Assembly (NCBI RefSeq): GCF_047496725.1
Contig: NC_132972.1
Coordinates: forward strand, 17,581,001-17,645,000
Source of the DNA: Anoplolepis gracilipes
Lineage: Eukaryota; Arthropoda; Insecta; Hymenoptera; Formicidae
DNA length: 64,000 nucleotides
Direction of reading: 5' to 3'
This document shows, piece after piece, positions 53,441 to 63,720 of this stretch; position 1 is the stretch's first letter, and every line of letters begins with the position of its first letter. The notes below the pieces were generated by a model, which was not told where the DNA came from, did no database searches, and saw nothing but the letters and a program-made list of their open reading frames with translations. The position numbers and the translations under genes were made by a program.

Positions 53441-53881
53441 TATATTCAACAACAATAATAATAGCTTTTACTAAATAATTATGTTACTTTTATATAATTG
53501 CTTTTGTGTCATTGTAAAATTGTTGTGTGCGATAAACCTTTATATGTATACATTCAGTGCGCATCCAATCGAATTCGCTATAATTGAATATATATATGTA
53601 TAATAGCGGGTAAGGCATATTTTAAGTGCCTACCTAAAATATTTTGGAAAACATACACATTATTCGACAAATATATCTGATAAAAGTTAATTGTTTTATT
53701 TTAAGTGAATATATATATTAGGCATTTAAAATGAGTCACCAGATATAAAAGAAAAATCAGCTTAATAAAGATTCTAAAAATAAAAGTTGACAAAAAATAA
53801 AATATATTAAAATAAAATGTATTTTATTTTTTAATATAGATATAAAATAAAGACAAATAAATAAATAAGTAAATAAAATAA

Positions 53882-53884
<3 letters not shown>

Positions 53885-53925
<41 letters not shown>
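53885..53925. repeat. (TA)n microsatellite in T1 copy B
   Basis: TA repeat absent from T1 copy A. Confidence 0.9.
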
Positions 53926-53928
<3 letters not shown>

Positions 53929-54225
53929 AATATGACAATTAGAAATATCCTCAGGTAATCCTCAGGTAAATTTGATTTCAATTGCAGTACATATTTAAAA
54001 TAATTCCGATCAAATAAGGATATTCTACGAAGATCTTATGCTATATGAAATTAGATATCCACAAAATGTCCAATACTGGACATTCTATGGATATCTAAAT
54101 ATTGTCCAGTGATGGATGTCTCAAATTGGATATACTATGGATGTTCATTTTATGTCCATGGACATATGGATGTAAAATGGATATAAAATGAACATCCACA
54201 GAACATTCTGTGCTATGTGGGATAT

Positions 54226-55489
54226 TGAGAAATATACTTTTGATTTTTTTTTTTTAAATCCTTGCCTCCTCGTCTTTTTCTATTTAGTTGATTTTCCTTT
54301 TCATCTTCGCTTTCACTCCTTTCTATACTCATACTTTCTTCCTCTTCCTCTTTTCTTTTTCTCGCATTCTCTTCTTCATCCCTTTTTCTCCGTTCTTCTG
54401 TTCCTAGTCTCCTAATTCAATTAAGTCGTTTATTAAAATTTTATTTAAAGTAAACCAGTAACAAAAATAATAGATTGTTTTAGTATCAATTATATGTATC
54501 ATTTTATATATCTAAATTGGTAGAGCAACGGTAAAGCCTTCATCCAAAAGTATTAATAGTCCGTTATTTTAAGATCATCCTAAATAATGTCTTTATATGC
54601 TAATACGGCTCTGTGATTGATTTCGAACACATTTCGAAAACCTTACCTAAGACGATCTTAAATATAAGATCGAACTATATCAATATCGGTCAAAGAGATG
54701 AAAAATCGATAAAAAAAAACGTATCGATGTTGAGGCCGTACTTAATATTCTCTTTTATATATAGATTCATTTCTAATAGTCTAAAAAAAAAAAAAAAAAA
54801 ATACACTATACTAATAACAAAATATAACACTAACCTTTCTTTTTTCATTTCTTGTTTATTCTCTTTTTGTTCCTTCTTCTTTCTCTCTCTTCTTCTTTCT
54901 TCCCCTTTCTCTCTATCTTATTTTTTCTTCTCTCTTCCTCTTTTTTTCTCTCTATTTCATATCTTCTTTTATCCTCTTCATCCTTCTTCTTGCCTTTCAT
55001 TTTTTGAGCTTCTTTTTCATTTATTTCTCTTGACCTATTTGCATAATAAATAATACATTATATACATTGAAATATTGCGTCACTGCTATTATTTTTTATT
55101 ATGTTACTGCTATTATTTTTTTTATTATAATGTAGCAAGAAAGATTTTATATTGCAATAATAAGAGAATTATATATGTATTTATTACACAAAGCTGTAGT
55201 ATACGCAAATGCTACATATAACATACTTACATGTTTCTCGTACTTACACGTTTCTCGGCAGTGAAGCGTCGACTATCGACTAATTTACTATAAACAAATA
55301 CCATACAATACAATATACTTGCCGCTTCTCGCGCCGCCTTTTCGCGATAACTTTTTGTCTCGCGTGCGCGGTCTTTCTTTATCAGATCCTTGTGCGCTAC
55401 GTGAAAAACAATCGAGCGATCGAATTTCAGCGTGCTTTTTCGTGATTTTTGTGTTTATTACGGAGAAAACGCGTAATAGTGAGAACAAA
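54226..55489. other. Spacer with pyrimidine tracts upstream of the Mutator-like gene
   Basis: C/T-rich tracts at 54240-54425 and 54835-55020 give spurious open frames. Composition becomes less AT-rich from about 55316, just ahead of the first exon. No promoter motif can be named. Confidence 0.55.
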
Positions 55490-55599
55490 ATGGAAAAGTA
55501 CAATGATTATGGACGAGTTTATGAAAGGAGGCGTGATACAACGAAATATAGATTATCGTGCAGGCGGCTAAGCCAGCGAAAGTTGTGGGTAAATAAAAG
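55490..55599 (+). pseudogene. Candidate first exon of the Mutator-YqaJ gene
   Basis: ATG 55490 (MEKYNDYGRVYERRRDTTKY), 36 codons plus 2 nt, ending aaag|gtaata. Joining to an acceptor at 59935-59936 (tttatag|gaggca) keeps phase (Arg codon AG+G) and continues RRQKKLIDMLDKEM. The basic N-terminus fits a DNA-binding protein. The link across a 4.3-kb intron is inference; without splicing the frame ends at TAA 55601. Confidence 0.45.
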
Positions 55600-56151
55600 G
55601 TAATAAATCATTTTGCTAATAAAAAAAATTACATCGTGTATATAATCAATTGCATGCAAAAAGTAAAATTTACGTACAGAATAGACGTGGCGCGTTGATT
55701 ATAATATCGATTTTATATTTTTAATTTGATAAATAATTATTTTCTAATTAAATAATATGAATATAATAAAGAAATAATATTCGGAGAATAATCAACACAT
55801 ATCATTGTATTTACTTTTTGCTGTAAAAGTACATTCATAGTTTATGATTGCTAGTCAAGTATCGGAAGAATTTTTACATTTGACGATGAATTATTTTTAT
55901 ACGTGGTTCTTTATCTAAAATGAGTCTTTCCTTTCACATGAATTTAAAATAGTCACATTTATTTTGCAATATTCTTTATTATAATATAATGTTCTTTTAT
56001 TTATTAATGATCGCTCGATTTGAATATATCTATGATAAATCTTATTGTTAAAAAAGACCCAGCTTTGCAATAAAATCTTTAATTTAACTCTATAATGAGC
56101 AGTTAATATGTGTATACATATATGTATAAATATAAATATAAATATAAATAT

Positions 56152-56228
<77 letters not shown>

Positions 56229-56677
56229 AACACATATTGAGAAAGCTTTCCATACAAAATCACTAACTTTTTTTCATTTTTAATTAATTTCATTTTTTTG
56301 TGTTTGTACTTATTGAAAGTAGCTTTCATAATTCTTTTAGATTTTTATCGATCCATACTTATATAAATTTTGAAAAATTTATTTTCAAATATCTTTTACT
56401 TCCAGAATAATAAAATTCTTATTATTCATTCATATTATTATTCACAAGATGACCATTTTTTTAAATGTATTTTTGGAAAAAAATATGGAAATAATTTTTA
56501 ACAAATAGTTTAACAGTGTGTTTTAGTAAATTTTAATTAAAATTATTTCCTTTCCTTTAATAAAACACTTTCAATTTTTTAAAATGACATAAATAAAAAT
56601 AAAAAAAATAGTACATAAATAGTATATGTTGAAATTAATTATATATATGTTTGTATACATATACTTATTATTGAAAG
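55600..56677. other. AT-rich intron-like sequence
   Basis: AT-rich with a TA microsatellite at about 56145-56226. No gene seen on either strand. Confidence 0.5.
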
Positions 56678-57048
56678 CAGTATGTTAAAAAGTTGTCGAT
56701 TTTTGTCTCCCGCCGGCACATTAAATTCGCATGGTTTCTTATAGTTTTTTGAGTGTAGAATCACATGGTAAAATTTATTTGCTGTTAAAATGTGGGGAAA
56801 ATGTGTAGGAAATTTTAAAAAGTTCATTAAAATATATTTTATTTCTGAGTGTATTATTTGTATGATGATATGGTTTTTTTTATGTGAATACACATATTGA
56901 CACTTATCTAAATATCTTTTAGAAAGTCTATTTAAACATTTTGGTGTATGTATATCAAGATCGAGGCATGCACACGCGTATAGCACCGGCAGGAATGATA
57001 ACCGTCGGCAATTTCAGAGTACACGCACACATACGAAGCGCGCACTAC

Positions 57049-57207
57049 GTACGTGTGAATCGCGGCAGAGACTAAGAACGCGTTCGAGAGGACACTATTA
57101 GTGCTAATAGTGTCATTTTATCTTTGTTATTCACTAAAACAAAGATGCTTAGTACTAATAGCGTCTCCCCGAACGCGTTTTTAGTCTCCGCCGCGATTCA
57201 CACGTAC
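57049..57207. repeat. Hairpin H1 in FB2
   Basis: gtacgtgtgaatcgcgg / ccgcgattcacacgtac, with gaacgcgtt and actattagtgctaatagt inner pairs. Confidence 0.9.
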
Positions 57208-57360
57208 ACTCGGCGTCAGGTCTTCCTTAACACACGGATTTATGCACATATCAGACACACATGCAATTTTCACACATGCATATGTAAAATTGTAAAATAT
57301 ATAATTGTGTTGACATGTACATAAATTTGTGTGTTAAGGCATACTTGACGCCGAGTGTAC
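57204..57360. repeat. Hairpin H2 in FB2
   Basis: gtacactcggcgtcagg with ttaacacac is mirrored by gtgtgttaa and cgccgagtgtac. Overlaps H1 by GTAC. Confidence 0.9.
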
Positions 57361-57373
57361 ATGTTGTAGAGTA

Positions 57374-57595
57374 CACTGGAAAAAAAACTAACAAAATATT
57401 TAGTTCAATATGTTTAAACAAGTATTTATTTAAATAAAGCAAAAATATATTTGAATCAATAAAATATATTGCTGAATAGTTAAATAGATAATATATTTTA
57501 CTAATTCAAATATATTTTTGCTTAATTTAAATAAATACTTGTTTGAACGTATTGAACTAAATATTTTTTTAGATTAAATAAATTTTTTTTCAGTG
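57374..57595. mobile_element. MITE H3 in FB2, 222 bp
   Basis: CACTGGAAAAAAAACTAA...CAGTG ends with TA on both sides. Arms include aatatttagttcaata and its inverse. Confidence 0.88.
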
Positions 57596-57598
57596 TAT

Positions 57599-57842
57599 GT
57601 ACACAGATATATTATACATCTTATTAAAATATTTTATTTCAAATTATTAGAAAAATTATATTTTGTGTTTTAAATAATTATAAATAAAATATAAATTTTA
57701 AATTATATGAATATATATTTTCTACTATATATGTTTATATAAATTAAAATTTATATTTTATTTATAATTATTAAAAACACAAAAATATAATTTTTCTAAT
57801 AATTTGAAATAAAATATCTTAATAAAATGTATATCTGTGTAC
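57599..57842. repeat. Hairpin H4 in FB2
   Basis: gtacacagatata / tatatctgtgtac with about 110-bp AT-rich arms. Confidence 0.88.
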
Positions 57843-58179
57843 TATACAACATGTATGACATACTCTCAGCATCATAGCGTTGATCAGCCTCCGATTTTGA
57901 TATAGATGCATCTTAATACTCATATAAACTTTTTTAAACATATTTAAATAAGTGCCAATATATATTCACATAAAAAAAACCATATCTTTCGATCACCGTA
58001 CAAATAATACACACACAAATATGATATGTTTTACTGAATTTTTTATAATCCTTACACATTTTTTTTACATTTTAACAGCAAATAAATATTACCACGTGAT
58101 TGTAGGCTAAAAAAACTATGAAAAACCATACGAATTTTTCCGGCAGGGGGCAAAAATCATCGACCTTTTAACATACTCC

Positions 58180-58894
58180 TTTTTTATTCTTTATAATCAA
58201 AATTCGAAATTATTAATATATTTTATTTATAGATATTTTTTGTTTAGTGTTATCCAAGAAATTTATAAACATTATTTTCAAAGAAAAAGAATTCCGAAAA
58301 ATAGTTTTTAAAAGATCGATCGATTATATTAGAATTCTTTTCCTGATTAAACTTCAGAATGGAGAGAAAGGAAGTAGTTATTACTTTTGTAAATTTATTT
58401 TTTTATCGTACTAGTGTAAAAAATCAAAAAAGTGATTTTAAAAAATTGTTTTAAATATCATAAATTTCTTTGAAAAAAATCGATTCTCATTGAAGAAAAA
58501 AAGTTTCGGTTCAAAGTTACTAAAACGCTACACTATCAAAGTATTTTTATTCAATATTTTTTTCCAAAAATACAATAAAAAATGACAACCTTATTAATGA
58601 CATTATATTTATATGTGAAATTTTTTAACAATTAATTTTTTTTATTAATAACTCAAGTATAAATAAAGATAAAAATTTAGAAAAAAAATCATAGAAGATA
58701 TTTTCAATAAGTACCAAAACATCCACGATAAATCTTATATAATCTTATATAATAAATCTTAAAAAAATGAAGCAAATTAAAAATACTCGAAAAAGAATCG
58801 ATGATTTGGTATGGAATGCTCTATATATAAGTATAAAACCTCGAATTTTGGTCAAATCTTTCCGGGAGTATATTTTTCGCGCGGATTTATACAA
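58180..58894. other. AT-rich spacer
   Basis: No gene or clear repeat between two foldbacks. Confidence 0.5.
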
Positions 58895-59087
58895 TAGTTT
58901 TATTCACAAGGAAAGGTCGCATGGTGTCCGTCTTGGATTTTAATCAATCTTTTAAAGTTTGTAACAGGGAACTTCCTAAATATATTTCTAAATTATTAGG
59001 TATAGATGGCTAGCTATTATTTAATAATAATTAATAATCGAAAATTGCAATGTTGTTATAAACCATATGATAATAGGAAAAGTTTGA

Positions 59088-59158
59088 AGCGGCGCCCGCG
59101 CCGTGGTAACACATCTTATCAAGGCGCCGATCTCGAGGTCGAATCTTGCTGGTTTTTT
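59088..59158 (+). ncRNA. tRNA-like sequence, FB3 left arm
   Basis: gccgtggtaacacatcttat resembles an A-box region and aggtcgaatcttgctgg a B-box and acceptor end, followed by a T run at 59153-59159. Degraded; no functional tRNA. Confidence 0.45.
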
Positions 59159-59496
59159 TAAACTAAAGATTACAATATCATGAAATAAAAAAATAATATT
59201 ATTTATTTAATTTGAGAAAAGAGAGATATAAAAAAATAATGTATTGAATGTTTTTTTTGTCGAAAATGTTTTTGTTTTCCTTGTTTCTATGATAAAATTT
59301 TTATCTTAAAATGTGTAAAGAGAAAAATTGAAAACAAACAAAATATGTAATTGTATGAAAAATAAATAACTATTTTGAATTATACATTTATTATTTTTTT
59401 ATATCTTTCTCTGTTCTCAAATTAAATAAATAATAAAAAAAGTTTTATATTTCATGATTATATTACAATATCTTTAACTAAAAAAAAGAAAAGAAA

Positions 59497-59570
59497 CCAG
59501 TAAGATTCGAACTCTAGATTGACACCTTGGTAAGAAGATGTCTCACCACGGCGTCACACACCGCTTCCAA
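59497..59570 (-). ncRNA. tRNA-like sequence, FB3 right arm
   Basis: On the minus strand: gccgtggtgagacatcttct (A-box part), then gagttcgaatcttactgg (B-box GTTCGAATC). It is better preserved than the left-arm copy and also followed by T runs on its own strand. Confidence 0.55.
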
Positions 59571-59935
59571 CTTTTCCTCTTACCGTATGGTTTATAACAA
59601 CATTCCAATTTTCGATTATTAATTATTAAAATTATTAAACGACTAGCCATCGTACACTTAATATTTTAGAAATATATTCAAGAAGTTCTCCCTTACAAAC
59701 TGTAAAAGACTGATTAAAATTCGAGATAGACATCACATGACTTCTCCTTTTAATATTCATGAGATTTTGCTTTCGTTGCTAGCGGATACATTTTTATAAT
59801 AAAGGTATATAATCATATTTTACATCAAAATATCGATTACTGTCTAAGAATTTCACGACTTTATTATAAATGAGTCACACAGTGCGTTTTATTGATTCGA
59901 GAACTTTGCGCGTTATATGTATTTATTTATAGGAG

Positions 59936-62687
59936 GCAAAAAAAATTAATAGATATGTTAGATAAAGAAATGTAGGTAGATCAAGAGCAAAAACAATTGA
60001 AAAAAATAGATATATTAAATAAGGAAACAATTAAGATAGATCAAGATAAACGAATTTTTCAAGATGATATAATTATGCATAATGAATTAACTACAATAGA
60101 CATTGAAATGGATATAGAGAAAAAAATGACACAACAGCGCAACACATTAGATAATAATGAGCGATTTGTTCAGGATATCATTATGCATAGCGAATTAGCT
60201 GCAATGGGTATTGAAATAGATACAGACGAGAAAAGATCCATACAGCAGCACAGTGACAAATTAGATGATAATGAATTGAAAAAAATATTAGAAGATGACA
60301 GTGAAACTGGAGAAGAGGATAATTTAATAATAGATAGTAGTATAGATGCTTGCCGTATAAACAGTGGCAGTATGTCAGGGAAATGTATTGTAGATTTTAC
60401 CTATGTCTTTGAACAAATACATGAAAAATTTGATACGCACTGTCACGGAATAGAATGTAGTTTTCGTGACTTAACATTTATTGGTGCCCGTCCATACGGA
60501 CTAAAAAATAAATTTTTTTTCAAATGCCGAATGTGTAATTTTGAAAGCTTTATCTGGAGTGAGCCGCCCCCAGAGGAAAATCTAGATGTAAATACAGCGG
60601 CAGTAGCTGACACTGTATTAACTGGTACAGGATATACATAGTTAAAAGAAAGTTGCGCTGCAATGAATATAAAGTGTATGGCAAATAAAACTTATGAAAA
60701 GGCACATGAAACTGCTGCTGAAGCATTCTCAAAAATTGCAGAAGAATACATGAATGCTGCTGCAAATGAAGAACGTGAATTAGCATTACAACGCAATGCA
60801 GTAATAAATGGAATACCGCATATAACAGTAACAGGTGATGGAAGCTGGATGAAAAGATCATACAGAACAGGACGGTATGATTCTTTATCAGACGTAGGCA
60901 CAATATGTGGTGCACGAACAGGAAAAGTGCTGCACATGTCTGTAAGAAATAAATATTATACAATTTGTGTTAAAGCAGAGAAGCTTAAAAAAGAGCCTAC
61001 AAATTACAAATGTTATAAAAATTGGGGTAGAGATTGCAGTTCAACAAGCATGGAAGTAGACGCGATCGTAGAAGGATTCAAGACAAGCATAGAAAAGCGC
61101 GGACTTATTTATTCCACATATATAGCAGATAGAGATAGCATCATATATAAAAAAATAATACAGACAAATCCATACTCCAATGTCTTTATAAAAAAAATTG
61201 AATCATTTGTTGCGCAATTTGGCTTCAAAAATTAGAGAAATAGCGAAAACAAAAGGACGTTTTGGAAAATTAAGAAATGTTATTGGCAATCGTATACTTC
61301 GCATTAGAACAGCTATGACAAAAGCTGTACAGTACCGTTTGGAAGAACAGAGTATGATGAAGGAAAAGATTAAAGATCTCAAAATTGACCTAGATAATAT
61401 TATAAGTCACGTTTTTAGTGAACACAGTGAATGCAAAAATAGGATACTTCTGCGATGAATCGCAGAAAGAATGTGAAGAAAATTATATTCCACAATTTAA
61501 AAAATGTGGATTATATGAAAAGCTGCAAAATGCATTAAAATATATTAGTTGGAATGCTAAAAGTTTATTGCAAGATAAAGACAGTAACAGAGTAGAAACT
61601 TTTAACACTGTTATATCGAAATGTATTGGTGGAAAAAGAATAAATTATGGTCTAAAAAGATCATATGAAACACGTTGTAATGCTGCAGTAGTCGCATTTA
61701 ATACTGGCAAAGCTACCTTAAGTAATGCTTTGAGAACAAAACCAGGAGAAATAGCAGTGCAATGGGAAAATGAGAAAGAAAAAAGTAAAAGTAATACAAA
61801 AATACATTCGAAGCCGCAACGTAATTTGAAACGTACGGTGGCAGACAGGGATTATGGTTCGCAAGGCTGATAAACCTGATGCAACATCAGCCGAAATAGA
61901 ATTAAGAAAAGCGCAACACATGCACATGTTTCGAGATTGGCAAATAAAGCGAATAGAAATAGAAGACGAAACTAGAGAACAAGCAGCAAACGATATTTGG
62001 TGATATTATCGTACAAAAATAATAACCGCTTCTCACTTTGGACATATATGCAAAATGAGGAAGAGTACTTCTTGCGCATCAAGAGTAAAGTCAATAATAT
62101 ATCCACAACAACTAAATGTGAAATCAGTGCAACACGGGACAGAAAACGAGGATATTGCACGCAAAAGTATTGAAAATGCATTGAATATTATTATAAAGCG
62201 TTGCGAATTATTCATAGATTTAGAAATACCATTTTTAAGCGCTTCGCCAGATGGATTAATAGGAGATGATGGAATTATTGAAATAAAATGTCCTTTCGCA
62301 GCACGATTCTTAACACCAGAAGATGCGATTACAACAAATATTTCGAATCTGCAATTATTATATAAAAATGGAAAAGATGAGAAAATGAAACGCAGTCACA
62401 TATACTATTATCAAATACAAGGACAATTACATATTACGCAGCGAGAGTACTGTGTCTTTGCATTGTGGACATCATTAGGATTAAAAATGGAAAAAATTTT
62501 ACGTGATGTTGATATTTTCTGGTCGGAAAATATGGTGTCTCAACTTATGAAATTTTATGAAAATTGTATATTACCAGAATTACTAGATTCAAAACTGGAG
62601 AAAAAAAACATGCCAATCCGCGAACCAGAATATATAATTAAAGCAAAAAGACAAAAAATGATAGAAAAAGAAAAGACAAAAAAATAA
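59936..62687 (+). pseudogene. Mutator-like transposase fused to YqaJ-type nuclease
   Basis: Body of a transposon gene with at least two frameshifts and three stops (TAG 59971-59973, TAG 60639-60641, TGA about 61999). N-terminal acidic coiled region with a ~40-residue internal duplication (DDIIMHNELTTIDIE, QDIIMHSELAAMGIE). A Cys-rich region follows (CHGIECSF, FKCRMCNFES). The transposase core has VTGDGSW near 60830, SSTSMEVDAIVEGF, and a second Asp in IADRDSIIYKK near 61120, with Glu in KKIES just before a frameshift near 61200. The conserved NRVETFNTVISKCIGGKR is in a third frame near 61590. The C-terminal YqaJ-like domain (62000-62500) carries PFLSASPDGLI, EIKCPF and YYQIQGQLHIT, the lambda-exonuclease-type Asp, Glu-x-Lys and Gln residues. 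YqaJ domains are DNA exonucleases in phages; the role in eukaryotic transposons is unknown to me. Confidence 0.82.
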
Positions 62688-62772
62688 AATTATATGGAAA
62701 TAATAGAAGACACATACACATAAGCACTGAAATAATAAAAAACAAATTTTTGATAAATAAAAAATGTCGCAA

Positions 62773-63040
62773 TGCATTCTGCGCTGGGCGCAGTGATTAC
62801 TATCTAAATGCATTCTGCGCTGGGCGCAGTAATAATTAATAAAATGCAATCTGCGCTGGGCGCAGTAATAATTAATAAAATGCATTCTGCGCTGGGCGCA
62901 GTGATAATTAATCAAAATGCATTCTACGCTGGGCACAGTAATAATTAATTAAAATGCATTCTACGCTGGGCGCAGTTTATAATATATATGAGATATACGT
63001 TCTGCTCATCTACCTGCATTCTGCGCTTAGCGCAGTGAAT
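62773..63040. repeat. Array of seven short hairpins after the Mutator-YqaJ gene
   Basis: The palindrome CTGCGC-TGG-GCGCAG, usually preceded by tgcatt, occurs at 62779, 62815, 62851, 62887, 62924, 62961 and 63021 (36-37-bp period, last gap 60). Units 5 and 6 have A for G in the left stem; unit 5 has a matching A in the right stem. Unit 7 has a TTA loop. AT-rich aataattaat spacers are also repeated. Confidence 0.95.
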
Positions 63041-63235
63041 TAACATTTAAAAAAAAAATAATACGTAAAGAATCGTGCAAATTGTTCCCATATGTGCACA
63101 TGGGTGCATTTAATATCTTACCGTTAGAGTTCAAACATACATTCTCTAATGGATAGATATGATTGCAACCCGTTTGTACTAAAGCAGGATATATACTACG
63201 GCAGGATACTATCCAGTAAGTAAATTAGTTCTTAC
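63041..63235. other. Spacer
   Basis: AT-rich; includes the palindrome catatgtgcacatgg near 63090. May hold the right terminus of the Mutator-YqaJ element, but no terminal repeat was matched. Confidence 0.4.
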
Positions 63236-63720
63236 AAGGGGAGTGTTAGGCCTTCGTCTCACCGATTTTGTTGAAATTTTATAGGAATGTAGTATGGGTA
63301 TAGACATAACTATAGCTATTAGGAGACGACGCACTTCTCAACCATTGACGAGAAATCGCGGTTTGAATTTTAGTGCGCTCGTTTAATCTATTTGCAGTAA
63401 AGCATTCATCGAGCGTCGGTGTGGCGCAGCGGATTGAGCGCCGCGCTAGAAACTTTATGGTTGCGCGTTCGCGCCCTGTTAGTTTTTACCTTCTTTTTCT
63501 TTTTTTTATACAGTTTTGATAAAAAAAAATCTTTTATGCATTTGAACTTTTCTTATTTTTAAGTTTTTTATTTTTGTTTTAAAATGGACAATGCAAATAT
63601 TATAAGGACATATGTATATATTATGTGTTCGTAATATATATGAACGACGAAATTTATATGTATAGAAGTTTAAACATATATTTATTGATTTTATATATCT
63701 ATATATGTGTGTATATATAT
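63236..63720. mobile_element. Third copy of the FB1 middle arm
   Basis: Colinear with 26427-26910 (aaggggagtgttaggccttc to tttattgattttatat). It ends at a TA tract where another element begins. Confidence 0.9.
63418..63479 (+). ncRNA. tRNA-like sequence in the third FB1 arm
   Basis: TGGCGCAGCGG at 63422-63432 and gcgcgttcgcgcc near 63462, matching the copies at 26611 and 28956. T runs follow. Confidence 0.5.

Larger units (their letters stand above)
43364..54220. mobile_element. T1 transposon, copy B, broken by nested insertions
   Basis: Ends CCACATAGC and GCTATGTGG are inverted. T1 sequence is limited to 43364-43470, 43882-44157, 52441-52525 and 53441-54220, about 1.25 kb in total; alignment to copy A (5412-6664) defines the insert borders. 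Inserts: a 411-bp MITE, an 8.28-kb composite and a 915-bp Tc1-like element. Subterminal ggatat/atatcc and gtccat motifs are abundant at 54040-54220. A loose relative of the right end occurs at 51180-51278. Confidence 0.82.
56678..58179. mobile_element. Foldback FB2 with serial inner hairpins, 1.5 kb
   Basis: Outer arms of about 285 bp (56678-56960 and 57890-58179), for example cagtatgttaaaaagttgtc and its near inverse. The arms show many substitutions, so FB2 is old. Its interior is filled by four consecutive palindromes (listed separately). Confidence 0.85.
58895..59775. mobile_element. Foldback FB3 with tRNA-like arms, ~0.9 kb
   Basis: Arms 58895-59230 and about 59400-59775 pair over most of their length (gatggctag / ctagccatc, ccatatgataataggaaaag / cttttcctcttaccgtatgg). 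Each arm contains a tRNA-like block. Confidence 0.82.

Noticed and set aside
54515..54630. Possible SINE: ttggtagagcaacgg and gatttcgaacac
   Set aside because: The box-like motifs are about 90 bp apart and no tRNA-like fold connects them.
54613..55053. 146-codon plus-strand ORF
   Set aside because: Low-complexity Phe/Ser/Leu translation of a pyrimidine tract.
60550..60963. Minus-strand 137-codon ORF
   Set aside because: Antisense shadow of the Mutator-like transposase region.
62773..63040. CRISPR-like array
   Set aside because: The 36-bp period mimics a CRISPR, but both palindrome and spacers are repeated, there are no unique spacers or cas genes, and the genome is eukaryotic.
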